From Peribacillus frigoritolerans (lineage in GTDB: Bacteria; Bacillota; Bacilli; Bacillales; DSM-1321), in contig NZ_KV440950.1 of NCBI RefSeq assembly GCF_001636405.1, forward strand, positions 3,204,778 to 3,268,777: a stretch of 64,000 bases of DNA. Reading direction: 5' to 3'. Both the position numbers and the translations under genes were made by a program. The first letter of the stretch is position 1. Each line of letters begins with the position of its first letter. Shown piece after piece: positions 17,740 to 25,967 of this stretch. The notes under the pieces were generated by a model. The model had not been told where the DNA came from and did not search any database. It saw only the letters and a list, made by a program, of their open reading frames with translations.

Positions 17740-18654
17740 ATGAAAAAGCTATTCATACCATTCCTGCTCTTGTTCGTACTTATCCTTAGTGCCTGTGGGA
17801 ACAACGAAAAAGCGAACGAAAATAATGATTCCAAGACAAAATCAGAAACAATTACATATCAATCAGAAACTGGTCCTGTTGAGATTCCTAAAAACCCAAA
17901 AAGAATAATTGCTCTCTCCAATGGACCTAATGTATTGGCTTTGGAAGGTAATATTGTTGGAATAGATCAATGGACTAATATGAATCCCCTTTTTCAAGAT
18001 AGACTTAAGGGTGTGGAAGTCGTTTCAGAAGATGACCTGGAGAAAATCATTGAACTGGAACCGGATTTAATCATAGCGGGATCCGAGATGAAAAATATCG
18101 GAAAGCTAAATGAAATTGCTCCGACTGTTGTATTCACTTGGGGGAAATTAGATTATTTATCACAGCAAATAGAAATCGGAAAACTTCTAAACAAAGAAAA
18201 GGAAGCAAAAGAATGGGTTAAAGACTTCGAAACACGTGCAGAAACAGCAGGAAAAGCGATACGTGCAAAAATTGGTGAAGATGCAACCGTTTCTGTCATT
18301 GAAAATGATGCTAAGGAGTTTTATGTATTTGGAAATAATTATGCACGCGGAACAGAAATATTGTATCAAGCAATGGACTTGAAAATGCCTGAAAAAGTAA
18401 AAGAAAAGGCACTTAAATCCGGCATTTATGTCCTCTCATCTGAAGTGCTTCCTGAGTATACTGGAGATTATATTATCTTTAGTAAAAACCCGGATGTAGT
18501 TAATTCATTTGTGGAGACTGAAACGTGGAAAAATATACCTGCAATTAAGAACGATCGTATATTTGAAATAAATAGTAAAGCATCCACTTACAGTGATCCA
18601 ATCACTCTAGAACATCTTCTGGAATTTTTCGAAAAATCATTTCTTAACAAATAG
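17740..18654 (+). CDS. Iron-siderophore ABC transporter substrate-binding lipoprotein
   Basis: Surface lipoprotein of 304 residues that captures ferric siderophore. Signal peptide with lipobox LSAC (lipidated Cys19), an Asn/Lys-rich spacer, then the type III periplasmic-binding fold (PF01497): PKRIIALSNGPNVLAL, LEKIIELEPDLIIAG and the C-terminal ENDRIFEI-like region with SDPITLEHLLEFF. Closest in style to YfiY/FeuA-type proteins of Bacillus; the exact siderophore cannot be told. No permease or ATPase gene lies next to it, so it must share a transporter encoded elsewhere. Two Fur boxes precede it and a terminator follows, so it is a single-gene iron-starvation unit. Confidence 0.9.
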   Translation: MKKLFIPFLLLFVLILSACGNNEKANENNDSKTKSETITYQSETGPVEIPKNPKRIIALSNGPNVLALEGNIVGIDQWTNMNPLFQDRLKGVEVVSEDDLEKIIELEPDLIIAGSEMKNIGKLNEIAPTVVFTWGKLDYLSQQIEIGKLLNKEKEAKEWVKDFETRAETAGKAIRAKIGEDATVSVIENDAKEFYVFGNNYARGTEILYQAMDLKMPEKVKEKALKSGIYVLSSEVLPEYTGDYIIFSKNPDVVNSFVETETWKNIPAIKNDRIFEINSKASTYSDPITLEHLLEFFEKSFLNK

Positions 18655-18660
18655 TATGCA

Positions 18661-18695
18661 AAGAAGGAATTCTTTAAATGAGAATTCCTTCTTTA
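18661..18695 (+). terminator. Terminator of the siderophore-binding gene
   Basis: AAGAAGGAATTCT / AGAATTCCTTCTTT, 7-nt loop. Confidence 0.85.
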
Positions 18696-18720
18696 ATGTT
18701 TTATACTTGAATATCTTCGA

Positions 18721-18762
18721 AAAAAATAAAAAGCACTTTTGCCTAAAAGGCAATCAAGTGCT
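18721..18762 (-). terminator. Cassette terminator, CTTGATTG type, copy 1
   Basis: On the minus strand AGCACTTGATTGCC-TTTTA-GGCAAAAGTGCT is followed by TTTTTATTTTTT. It is the last element of the toxin/immunity island. Its CTTGATTG arm recurs at 19443, 23805 and 25506. Confidence 0.75.
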
Positions 18763-18790
18763 AAATATAAATTCTAGCTGATCTTCATAT

Positions 18791-18824
18791 CAACAATGTA
18801 AAGACCTTTGCGTTAAGGTCTTAC
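18791..18824 (-). repeat. Repeated hairpin CAACAATG...AAGACCTT...AAGGTCTT, copy 1
   Basis: CAACAATG followed by an inverted repeat AAGACCTT / AAGGTCTT around TGCGTT. It lies 9 nt past the immunity gene stop. Copy 2 with the same CAACAATG lead and the same GCGTTAAGGTC arm is at 21288-21323, again just past an immunity gene. Confidence 0.6.
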
Positions 18825-18832
18825 AAAAAATT

Positions 18833-19132
18833 CTATTTTGATTTCACAGCTTCTTTTATTTGTTTCACGACATTATTAAGCCACATTATAGGAGTTAATC
18901 CAATAGCGGGAAAATAAATTTCAGCATTAGTTTGAATATAGTATTCCTTTTCCTGCTTTGTTCTATTACTAGTTAAAAATTCATCACAATACCTTATTGT
19001 AAAAAGCAAACATTCTTTATTAGCTTCGTTTATAAACTCAGCTAATGCTTGTTCAGGCGAACTAATATCCTGGTGGAATGTTCCCCCTAAAAAATCTCTT
19101 AACTCTTCAAAGTAATCATAATCTTCGTCCAT
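18833..19132 (-). CDS. Immunity protein, CdiI_2-like
   Basis: Acidic 99-residue protein, last gene of the toxin island. The opening block ELRDFLGGTFHQD followed by SPEQALAEFINEA resembles the CdiI_2 family of contact-dependent inhibition immunity proteins ('...yFhqDw....~~ai..f'), and the end has IGLTPIMWLNNVVKQI, matching that family's 'g.s...WL..i...l'. GTGAGGA precedes the ATG. Immediately upstream on the same strand is the last piece of a toxin reading frame (19147-19330), consistent with an immunity gene that outlived its toxin. Both repeat types of terminator follow it. Confidence 0.65.
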   Translation of the reverse strand: MDEDYDYFEELRDFLGGTFHQDISSPEQALAEFINEANKECLLFTIRYCDEFLTSNRTKQEKEYYIQTNAEIYFPAIGLTPIMWLNNVVKQIKEAVKSK

Positions 19133-19146
19133 TTAAATTCCTCACT

Positions 19147-19330
19147 TCATTGTTTTCCTGGATAGCCTGTTAGAATAAAATTACCATTCGAATTCTTTTT
19201 AAGTACAATTATTGTATAGTTATATTTTAAACTCACTTGTTCTAGCTGATTGCGCCTCAAATATGAATTTAACTTTAATAGTTACTTTTATTTATCCTCA
19301 ACTAAAGCCTTCTTTCATGGACATTCGGCT
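19147..19330 (-). pseudogene. Fused remnants of two toxin C-termini
   Basis: The part 19229-19324 is clearly homologous to codons near the end of the intact LXG nuclease (26036-26122): KVTIKVKFIFEAQSARTSEF here versus VTIKVKPIYEAQSARPSEF there. After that block the sequence changes and, in frame, ends NYTIIVLKKNSNGNFILTGY then PGKQ-stop. That ending resembles the closing strands of barnase/EndoU/colicin-like ribonuclease toxins ('ytviVk...dG..~TsyP'). No start or catalytic core remains. Stop codons interrupt it. It sits 14 nt before the CdiI-like gene. Confidence 0.5.
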
Positions 19331-19442
19331 TCGGGTAGATTGCAACCCGTTAACTGGATGCCTCCGTTATTTGATTGCATTACTTTTAATTTTAGATAAA
19401 CAACCACTTTATGTGATTACTTAACCTTAAAGCAATTAAAGC

Positions 19443-19476
19443 AAAAAGCCTCGAAAGGCAAAAGCCAATCAAGGTC
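19443..19476 (-). terminator. Cassette terminator, CTTGATTG type, copy 2
   Basis: Minus strand ACCTTGATTGGCTTTTGCCTTTCGAGGCTTTTT: CCTTG...CGAGG and GGC/GCC pairs, T-run after. It starts right at the stop codon of the immunity relic at 19477. Confidence 0.55.
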
Positions 19477-19697
19477 TTATTTACAATTCCTATGTTTCAT
19501 TTCTTCGTACCATATATCAAATATATCATCAGGCAATAATCCGTCATAATTAGAATATCTAAATCATTTTTGTATTGTCCTTTTAACCTGTTTTGTTTTA
19601 GTATTATAATGTAATTTTATTTCAGTAGGCATTTCTTTATTATACTCTTCACACTTTTTATGGTTTTGACTAACCTCATTAAGATCACTTTGTGATT
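19477..19697 (-). pseudogene. C-terminal relic of a DUF600/YezG-like immunity gene
   Basis: Minus-strand translation gives CEEYNKEMPTEIKLHYNTKT, a TGA, then DGLLPDDIFDIWYEEMK and a natural stop. It aligns with the end of the intact immunity protein at 24049-24504 (CKEYKRDMPTEMKLIYDVKS ... IFNEWFDEIK). The N-terminal half is absent. It directly follows the SMI1-like immunity gene, so two immunity genes were once in tandem. Confidence 0.55.
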
Positions 19698-19735
19698 GTT
19701 AGACTAGTAAATATCGCTATTTCCAAATTTATTTT

Positions 19736-20434
19736 TCAATTGTCTTGAAGCCCTATTACAATCCATTCATCTACAATATCCCAGAAATCCACATTATACT
19801 CAGGCTTATCATTAGTAAACCATAATGTCGCTAAGTCATCGATACAGTTTTTTAAATCTATGGCAACATATCCTCCCATGCCATTTTCAAAAAAACCATA
19901 TGTTGATGCCATATTAATTCCTAATGGTTCATCTAATTCTTCAAGTATTCCCCATTCGTAATCCTCAAAATGAGTAATGCGGTCTACTGGTACAAGCCCC
20001 ATAGCTCTACTTGGCAGATAATAAAACCCGTTGTGTAACTTTTCATAAAATCCCTTAATAGATACTGGAACATTAGACCAATTTTGTTGCATTTCTGAAA
20101 TATTAATTGAATTGGTCGGAATACCACCTTCATAATAAAGAATTTCGTCATTTTCACTCATTACGCTATATAATACTGCATATTGTCCATTATCTACAAT
20201 TAGTTCAATTTCTAATAAATTCTCTTTCAAGTATGATATAGTATTACTCAATTCTTTTTCACATACATTATTCCATAAAGCTATTAGTTTATCTTTCTTT
20301 CTAGTTTTATCTGTTTCTTAAAATATCTCAATCCATTTTTCAGGCATATTTTCCTTTTCAATATTGAGTAAGTCTTTGTTAGATACAAACTCGATGCTTT
20401 TTCTGTATTGTTTTAAAAAAGATAATTTATCCAC
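19736..20434 (-). pseudogene. SMI1/KNR4-like immunity gene with one nonsense codon
   Basis: A 232-codon frame from a GTG at 20434 (AAGGAGTG 7 nt upstream) to 19736, broken by a single TAA at 20318-20320 after 38 codons. Both sides read as one protein: MPEKWIEIF before the stop and ETDKTRKKDKLIALW after it, in the same frame. The body has the acidic, aromatic character of SMI1/KNR4 (SUKH) immunity proteins (FYYLPSRAMGLVP, GYVAIDLKNCIDDLATLWF). A TTG at 20251 could start a 171-residue product. It overlaps the end of the disabled HNH toxin tail, its presumed partner. Family call is tentative. Confidence 0.55.
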
Positions 20435-20440
20435 CCGAAA

Positions 20441-21197
20441 TCACTCCTTTTTATTTACCCTATTAAATTCATCTATCATCTTTTGTATCTCAATTTCTAG
20501 TTCTTTTTCTTTTAATATCATTTTTTCCCTAAATTCGGGATTCACCGGATTTTTTTCCTTTTTATGGATGTATCAATCTGCAAATGACTTTGAACCTTTA
20601 GATGTATTAGCGGCTTCACTAAGACCTATAAAATTCTCTACAAGTTAATGAATCAAAACCTTCCATACGAGCTATTTTCTCTAGGGAAACAATATGGTCT
20701 GCATGCAGTTTTTTATCAATTATTTTTCCAGGTAAAGCAAAATCCTCAGTTCCTAAAATATCATCTATATTTTTGTTAACTTCTCTTTGTATTATAGAAG
20801 ACGGCGATGCTCTTCTTAATTTAGAATATGTCTCATTGGGAATTTTCCTTTCGCCGTATCTTGGGCCTTGCGTAATGTTATTACCCGTACCCTTAGAAAT
20901 ACTCTCCCCTGAAACACCCTCTACTTTACTATCCTTCACCGTGAATTTCTGATAGGCTTCCTTAATTGTCTGCTTTTCCATTACAACTTGGGGAAGGCTT
21001 GGTCCTCCTGCGAGGGATACTTGTTCCACACTTATACGTTTAGGAATTTCTTTTTTACCGATTTCTTCACCTATATTTTTTAACGTGGTTTTTCCTGATC
21101 TCGCGATGTCTGTTATTGTGGCTTGAACCTTCTGAACCTGCTTTTGCGCAAATTCCTTGCTGTAAGGGACGAACTTTGTACCACTCGCTAATTTTTT
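20441..21197 (-). pseudogene. Headless, disabled LXG toxin tail with HNH-like nuclease domain
   Basis: Begins abruptly (about 21195) in the LXG linker, at the SGTKFVPYSKEFAQKQ block, without a start codon. About 300 nt are nearly identical to the intact toxin gene (26450-26750). A private nuclease domain follows with DFALPGKIIDKKLHADHIVS, an HNH-type core. The frame then fails: after ARMEGFDSLT there is a deletion and shift. The continuation in another frame, ENFIGLSEAANTSKGSKSFA then D-TGA-YIHKK, has a stop where a Trp is expected, and it runs to a natural stop at 20441. So one indel and one nonsense change have killed it. Confidence 0.72.
20884..21190 (-). repeat. LXG linker repeat, copy E
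   Basis: Roughly 300 nt from GTACCACT to the CCCTTAG block, about 95% identical by eye to 25027-25329 and 26449-26750. Homology stops sharply on both sides. Confidence 0.85.
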
Positions 21198-21287
21198 CCT
21201 ATGCCACCTTGCCTGAAGTAATTCTATATGATTTTAAGTCCTCACGGCCTATTATCTGAGAACCGATAGATGATATATATTCTATTT

Positions 21288-21323
21288 CAACAATGAAAAG
21301 ACCTTAACTTTTGCGTTAAGGTC
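21288..21323 (-). repeat. Repeated hairpin CAACAATG...GACCTTAAC...GTTAAGGTC, copy 2
   Basis: GACCTTAAC (21300-21308) / GTTAAGGTC (21315-21323), led by CAACAATG. Probably a terminator-like end for the immunity gene at 21353; compare copy 1 at 18791. Confidence 0.6.
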
Positions 21324-21352
21324 ATGAAAGAACAAGCTTTACTTATCCTCCA

Positions 21353-21820
21353 TTATTCTTTCTTGAGGTATTCTTCTAAAATCCTCTTATCATATTCAGA
21401 TTCGGGTAAAAGGCCTAAACGAGTATATTCCCAAATAACCCTTCTTTCGTGATCATCTGCATTGGATAAATCCTCATAATCATAGTCAACCTTAAATTTA
21501 CCGGTACTTTCTAAAGTAAAAGTTAAATTGGTCCATTGTTCTTGATTATTATTTTTAAATTCATCTGATAATAATTTTAATTCATCTAATAATTGATACC
21601 ATAATTTATCATATTCTTCTTCGTTTAAACTATATATTTCAGGTATATCATGACTATAAATAGGCAATTCACTATTAGGATTATAATAAAAAAAGAAAGC
21701 CGTACCGGTACCGTCAGCAATTTCACCGTACATTAATACCTTTGACCATTCCTCTGGTATAGTTTCATTAATAGTTTGGGCTATTTTTTGATAAATTCTA
21801 TTAAGTTTAATATCATTCAT
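21353..21820 (-). CDS. YezG-family (DUF600) immunity protein, orphan
   Basis: 155 residues, intact. NRIYQKIAQTINETIPEEW, GTAFFFYYNPNSELPIYSHD, NNQEQWTNLTFTLESTGKFK and VDYDYEDLSNADDHERRVIW are the blocks of YezG, the antitoxin of LXG nuclease toxins such as YeeF. ATG at 21820 follows AGGAGGTGGG. Unlike the other immunity genes here, no toxin tail lies directly upstream (21842-22139 reads as non-coding), so it is an orphan immunity gene, likely kept for protection against sibling or rival toxins. It is a paralogue of the gene at 25557. Confidence 0.85.
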   Translation of the reverse strand: MNDIKLNRIYQKIAQTINETIPEEWSKVLMYGEIADGTGTAFFFYYNPNSELPIYSHDIPEIYSLNEEEYDKLWYQLLDELKLLSDEFKNNNQEQWTNLTFTLESTGKFKVDYDYEDLSNADDHERRVIWEYTRLGLLPESEYDKRILEEYLKKE

Positions 21821-22139
21821 ACTTACCCACCTCCTGCTCAATTTTCAAATGTCCATATCTCCAATATTCCTAACTGGTAGGGGAGGATTTTTGTTTGTTA
21901 CTATGTCTGTCTTATCCTTGGAGTGTTACTTGGGGATTTAATATTTCTTTTCTACTTTCTCATATAACCAGTTTCTAGTATTTAGGATTCTTTTTTCACC
22001 AAATTAAAAGAGCTTATCGAAAAAAACGATATGCCCCTGAGTTTTATGCTTTTTGACTTAACCCCAAAAAAGACCCTGGATTCATTTACTTTTGATAGTC
22101 ACTTGTAATCATCAACCATCTTTTCAACTTCATTGACTC

Positions 22140-22688
22140 TTATTCGATTGGTCCCATGAATTGAGTAATTAGATAAATATGCTCAATAAGTTTCACCTTT
22201 TTCAAGTTTTCCACATTCTCAGTTCCACCTAATCCAAGGAGAGGGGTATAACCAAAGCATTCATCAAAATCTGGTTCTCCATATTTATCAACTGCTTCAG
22301 GATAAGGATTCCAATCTAAAATTTCTTGGTAAAATGATTCATCTTCTAAATCAGGAAAGAAATATTTGAAACCGGACGATATCCCTTTAATTTCACCCTT
22401 TCTAAAATTAAGTAAAATTAAATATTTATTATCTTCCCAAACAACAAGATCCCCCATTGATGTAGTAAACAATACTAGAGCATCCTCGTTTCTTACATAT
22501 ACATCCTTTAATAGTTCCTTATATTTTTCTGGGTTAACAATATTTAAATACCCGTTTAAAATACTACCAAAACCATATTTATTCCACACTTCTAATACTT
22601 GTTCAGGTATGTAACCATTGAAATTATTAATAGTTTCTGCTTGTGCTTTTTCAAATAATTTAAAGTTATCAAAAATGTTAGTTGACAT
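22140..22688 (-). CDS. Tdi1-like (GAD-like/DUF1851) immunity protein
   Basis: 182 residues, intact, ATG at 22688 after AGAGGTGAT. N-terminal GAD-like part (FNGYIPEQVLEVWNKYGFGSILNGYLNIVNPE, in pieces) and C-terminal DUF1851-like part (ECFGYTPLLGLGGTENVENL) are the layout of Tdi1, the immunity protein of the Ntox15 DNase Tde1 of Agrobacterium. The disabled toxin directly upstream has an Ntox15-type end, so the toxin-immunity match is independent support for both calls. The immunity gene has survived although its toxin is dead. Confidence 0.8.
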   Translation of the reverse strand: MSTNIFDNFKLFEKAQAETINNFNGYIPEQVLEVWNKYGFGSILNGYLNIVNPEKYKELLKDVYVRNEDALVLFTTSMGDLVVWEDNKYLILLNFRKGEIKGISSGFKYFFPDLEDESFYQEILDWNPYPEAVDKYGEPDFDECFGYTPLLGLGGTENVENLKKVKLIEHIYLITQFMGPIE

Positions 22689-22705
22689 TTTTATAATCAC
22701 CTCTA

Positions 22706-23610
22706 TTTCATTGTATTAATTTCACATTTAAGTATATTGATTTTTTATCCACTTCCGTCATACTAGCTGCAATAGTTTTTATTTGTTCATCTATAACATC
22801 AATTCTATATCTCCATTGCGAACCAAGGGATGAATTAACCCTTTTATCTCCCATTCCACCAATATCAAGTGGATTGCCACCCGCAATTTGCCTGGATTAT
22901 GTAAAGCAGCCTGTTTATTTATCCATACTGTAGCCTGCTTTTCTGATTCTTTTCTAGATAAGCCTGTCTCCCTTAACTCATCATCTTTATCTAAATAAGC
23001 TTTTACTCTTGCAGCCTTTTGAGCTGCATTCCCTTCTAAAGCTCTTCCTTCTATATATATCTTTCTCTATTCTTTAAATACTCATCAATAGTTAAACCGT
23101 TCAACCCTTTTTCTTGGTCTTTTAACTGTCTTGCGAATTCTTCTGCATTGTGTTTAGGATTTTGCTTGAACTTGACTTCTATTTCTAAGATTCTTTGGAC
23201 ACGGTACAAAACACCCATACCCTTTCCACCATCACTCTTCACCGCAAACTTCTGCACGATATCCTTAATCGTCTTTTTATCAAATGTGACATGTTTATAG
23301 TTGTTTCCATACGCCGTCGCTAATTCTTCGACCCTGATACGAAGAGGTACTTCCACATTACCGATTTGCCGGCCGAATGCTTTTGCCTTCTGAACCTGCT
23401 TTTGCGCAAATTCCTTGCTGTAAGGGACGAACTTTGTACCACTTGCTACTTTATCTGCGACCTTCGCCGCACCTGCCACACCGCCGATTCCGAGTGCCAT
23501 CAATAGTCCGTTCTGGCTCTGTTCCTCGGTTAGCTGGTTGCCGAACATGTCTTTGCCGGTGGCCGCTTCGCCGAGGCCATTGGCTGCGAGGAGTCCTATA
23601 ATTCGTATTT
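22706..23610 (-). pseudogene. Headless LXG toxin tail with Ntox15 DNase domain, frameshifted
   Basis: Starts abruptly at the GLLAANGLGEAATGKDMFG block shared with the intact toxin (26697-26913) and diverges after KEFAQKQVQK. The tail reads LNGLTIDEYLKNRERY, then shifts frame near 23056 (ATATATAT run), then GRALEGNAAQKAA ... WINKQAALHNP, then shifts again near 22891. The restored frame runs AGGNPLDIGGMGDKRVNSSL then GSQWRYRIDVIDEQIKTI to a stop at 22706. These are Ntox15 blocks; the family's HxxD catalytic motif would be HNPD, and the second frameshift falls exactly on the Asp codon. No start codon is present. Confidence 0.75.
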
Positions 23611-23653
23611 GACTTTCTGGCACATATATTATCGGATTAATTTTCCATTTCAA

Positions 23654-23804
23654 CTTACCTTAAAACCATTGTTAAAGATAATTCTCTTCTTCCTCTGCTT
23701 TCGTAATACACTGTTCAAAGTTATTACAGTCCATTTACAGATAATAACTATTTAACACTTAGGGGTATTATAAAAATTATTGTGCTCTTTTAATTTTTAA
23801 CGCT
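23654..23804. other. Gap between cassettes
   Basis: No intact gene. A minus-strand run DCNNFEQCITKAEEEENYL with a stop (23670-23730) looks like the last residues of another immunity-type protein but is too short to classify. The neighbouring stretch 23843-24048 is AT-rich with nothing recognised. Confidence 0.25.
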
Positions 23805-23842
23805 AAAAAGCACTCGTTGCCTTTAGTAGACAATCAAGCGCT
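23805..23842 (-). terminator. Cassette terminator, CTTGATTG type, copy 3
   Basis: Minus strand AGCGCTTGATTGTCT...AGGCAACGAGTGCT followed by TTTTTAGCG. Located downstream of the immunity gene at 24049. Confidence 0.65.
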
Positions 23843-24048
23843 TTAAGTTCATTTTCTAAATAAATCATTAAATTTCATGTTTTAATGTTGACAGTATGAC
23901 ATCTATGAGGGGTACTATCTATTAAAATGTTATCCCTCCCTATTTTCGTTCTTATTACCTAATATTAAAATTACATTGACACACCTTGAAGGTACAACCT
24001 TAATAAGTCATGAATTCAAATTAGAGCGTATCTTCGAGTGTAAACAAT

Positions 24049-24504
24049 TTAAAGGTTATTATTTTTTATCTCATCAAACCACTCATTAAAAATATGAGTG
24101 GCCGTTTTAATCTCATCATGCGTATAAACTAAATCATACTTGTATTCAGCTTTGAAGTTCCCACTCTTTACATCATATATTAATTTCATCTCAGTGGGCA
24201 TATCTCTTTTATATTCTTTGCACAATGCTTTGATTTTCCCGATATCTTCATTTAAGATATCTAATACCATAAAATTTCGTTCTGCAGATAGATCATAGCT
24301 TTCTTCCTCATTCTCCAATGCATCATTCAATTTATGAGGCTCTACATACTTATCGTTAATCATATAAAAAAAATCGCTCGCAGTAACTCCTTCTTCACGT
24401 GAAGCATAAACATACACTTTATCTGCTCTATCTTCAACATATTCCATACATATGGATATCATATCTGCTTGCAATTCACTAAACTTATCTTCAAATTCTT
24501 TCAT
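24049..24504 (-). CDS. DUF600-like immunity protein
   Basis: 151 residues, intact, 20 nt downstream of the nuclease tail at 24525. ATG at 24504 has AAGGAGTG 9 nt upstream. Acidic, with VYVYASREEGVTASDFFYM in the first half and CKEYKRDMPTEMKLIYDVKS and FNEWFDEIKNN at the end. This C-terminal layout recurs in the relic at 19477 and in DUF600/YezG relatives, though overall it is more distant from YezG than the genes at 21353 and 25557. Placement says it protects against the nuclease encoded by 24525-25330. Family assignment moderate. Confidence 0.65.
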   Translation of the reverse strand: MKEFEDKFSELQADMISICMEYVEDRADKVYVYASREEGVTASDFFYMINDKYVEPHKLNDALENEEESYDLSAERNFMVLDILNEDIGKIKALCKEYKRDMPTEMKLIYDVKSGNFKAEYKYDLVYTHDEIKTATHIFNEWFDEIKNNNL

Positions 24505-24524
24505 TCTACTTTTCACTCCTTAGA

Positions 24525-25330
24525 TTAATTTTCAAGAACTCTAGAGCTCCTTTTACCATCAATAGTATATATTACTTTAAATTTTTCAGGACGCATATCA
24601 CTCCCAGAGTAGATTATATCAACATTAACTGTTACTTTTTTAGGAGGTGTTTCTTTTAAAGCTGCAGCCCATTCCTCTTCAATTTTCTTATATTGCTTCA
24701 AATTAACATCAGATAATTGCGATACTAAATTGTCAATTTTAGGTGATCCCCCAAACCTATCACCTGCCAAATGCCCTGCATGGTCTTGACCTTTTACTTT
24801 ACCAGGTGTGTTTTTGCTGTGTGACAATCTATCTGTTCTCGTTGTTAATTGTAAATTTTCTGTTTCAAATTTTACAATCCTACCTACATTATCTGTTTCA
24901 TAAAAGTAATCATACTCTCCTGTTTTATATCTAATATCAGGCTTTAACCTATTTTTTCTTCCGTTTGTAAACTGTAGTCTGTTGTCCACTAATGTTTTAA
25001 CTTCACTTACTTCAGCCCTACCTTTACCCGTACCCTTAGGTATACTCTCCCCTGAAACACCCTCTACTTTTCTATCCTTCACCGTGAATTTCTGATAGGC
25101 TTCCTTAATTGTCTGCTTTTCGATCATAACTTGGCGAAGGGTTGGTCCTCCTGCGAGGGAAACTTGTTCCATACTTATCCGTTTAGGAATTTCTTTTTTA
25201 CCGAGTTCGTCACCTATATTTTTTAACGTGGTTTTTCCTGATCTCGCGATGTCTGTTATTGTGGCTTGAACCTTCTGAACCTGCTTTTGCGCAAATTCCT
25301 TGCTGTAAGGGATGAACTTTGTACCACTTT
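24525..25330 (-). pseudogene. Headless LXG toxin tail with intact DNA/RNA non-specific endonuclease domain
   Basis: The frame is open from 25330 to 24525 but a TAA sits just before the SGTKF block, so the module has no LXG head and no proper start; an internal ATG at 25172 (MEQVSLAGG) lacks a clear ribosome site. Residues up to about 75 repeat the linker of the intact toxin; then comes a different nuclease: KPDIRYKTGEYDYFYETDN, KVKGQDHAGHLAGDRFGG (HAGH-type His nuclease motif), IDNLVSQLSDVNLKQYKKIE and SDMRPEKFKVIYTIDG. The nuclease part is uninterrupted, so it could function if recombined onto an LXG head. Its likely immunity gene follows. Confidence 0.78.
25027..25329 (-). repeat. LXG linker repeat, copy B
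   Basis: About 300 nt nearly identical to 26449-26750 and 20884-21190. The 5' edge of homology is at GTACCAC, the same place as in copy E to within a few bases. Confidence 0.87.
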
Positions 25331-25505
25331 AGACCTGACGGACTTTTATCTGAGGTACCCATAGGGCTTAAATAGGGTACCTGTTTTTAAAGTTGTTTTT
25401 ATGTACGATAAATTTTTGTCAAACATTATTTATAACTAATAAGTGTTATCTCTACTCTCTTAGTACCAAACTATTTATTCGGCACTAGGTAGCTCCCAAA
25501 AAAAG

Positions 25506-25540
25506 AAACCTTGAAAGGTATTTAGCCAATCAAGGGGTTT
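25506..25540 (-). terminator. Cassette terminator, CTTGATTG type, copy 4
   Basis: Minus strand AAACCCCTTGATTGGCT-AAATA-CCTTTCAAGGTTT followed by CTTTTTTTGGG, 17 nt past the yezG stop. Ends transcription of the intact toxin operon. Confidence 0.72.
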
Positions 25541-25556
25541 CATTCTGTATAATGTT

Positions 25557-25967
25557 TTACTTTAGATATTCAGCTTCCCATTTATCTTGTTTTTCTACTG
25601 GGCTAAGTTCTGAAATATCCTCATATCCATAATTTATTTTCATTTTTCCTGTGTTATCTAAAATGAAAGTTAGGTTTGTCCATAGTTCCTGTTCTTGCTC
25701 CTTAAATTCTTCACGCAATCTTGAAAAATAATTATACAAGTCATCATCAAGCCCATCAAACTCTTCCTCATCAACATTAAATAAATCTGTTATATCCAGA
25801 CTATATACTGGTTGCCCTCCAGTTTCAGGGTAATAATAGAAAAAAACTTTTTTATAACCTTCTCTAAATTCAGCGTATAAAAAGATTTGTTTCCAATCCT
25901 CTGGAATTATATTAATTAATGTATTCGCAATTTGTTGATATGTCTGCTCCATTATTTTGGTTTCCAT
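25557..25967 (-). CDS. yezG: YezG-family immunity protein of the LXG toxin
   Basis: 136 residues, intact. TYQQIANTLINIIPEDWKQI, EQELWTNLTFILDNTGKMK and INYGYEDISELS match YezG (DUF600), known as the antidote of LXG toxins with a C-terminal nuclease such as YeeF. The stop of the toxin gene and this start are adjacent (25968/25967), with AGGAGGTAAG at the junction, so the two are translated together, as expected for a toxin with its immunity protein. It acts in the producer's cytoplasm by binding the nuclease domain (known for the family). Confidence 0.87.
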   Translation of the reverse strand: METKIMEQTYQQIANTLINIIPEDWKQIFLYAEFREGYKKVFFYYYPETGGQPVYSLDITDLFNVDEEEFDGLDDDLYNYFSRLREEFKEQEQELWTNLTFILDNTGKMKINYGYEDISELSPVEKQDKWEAEYLK

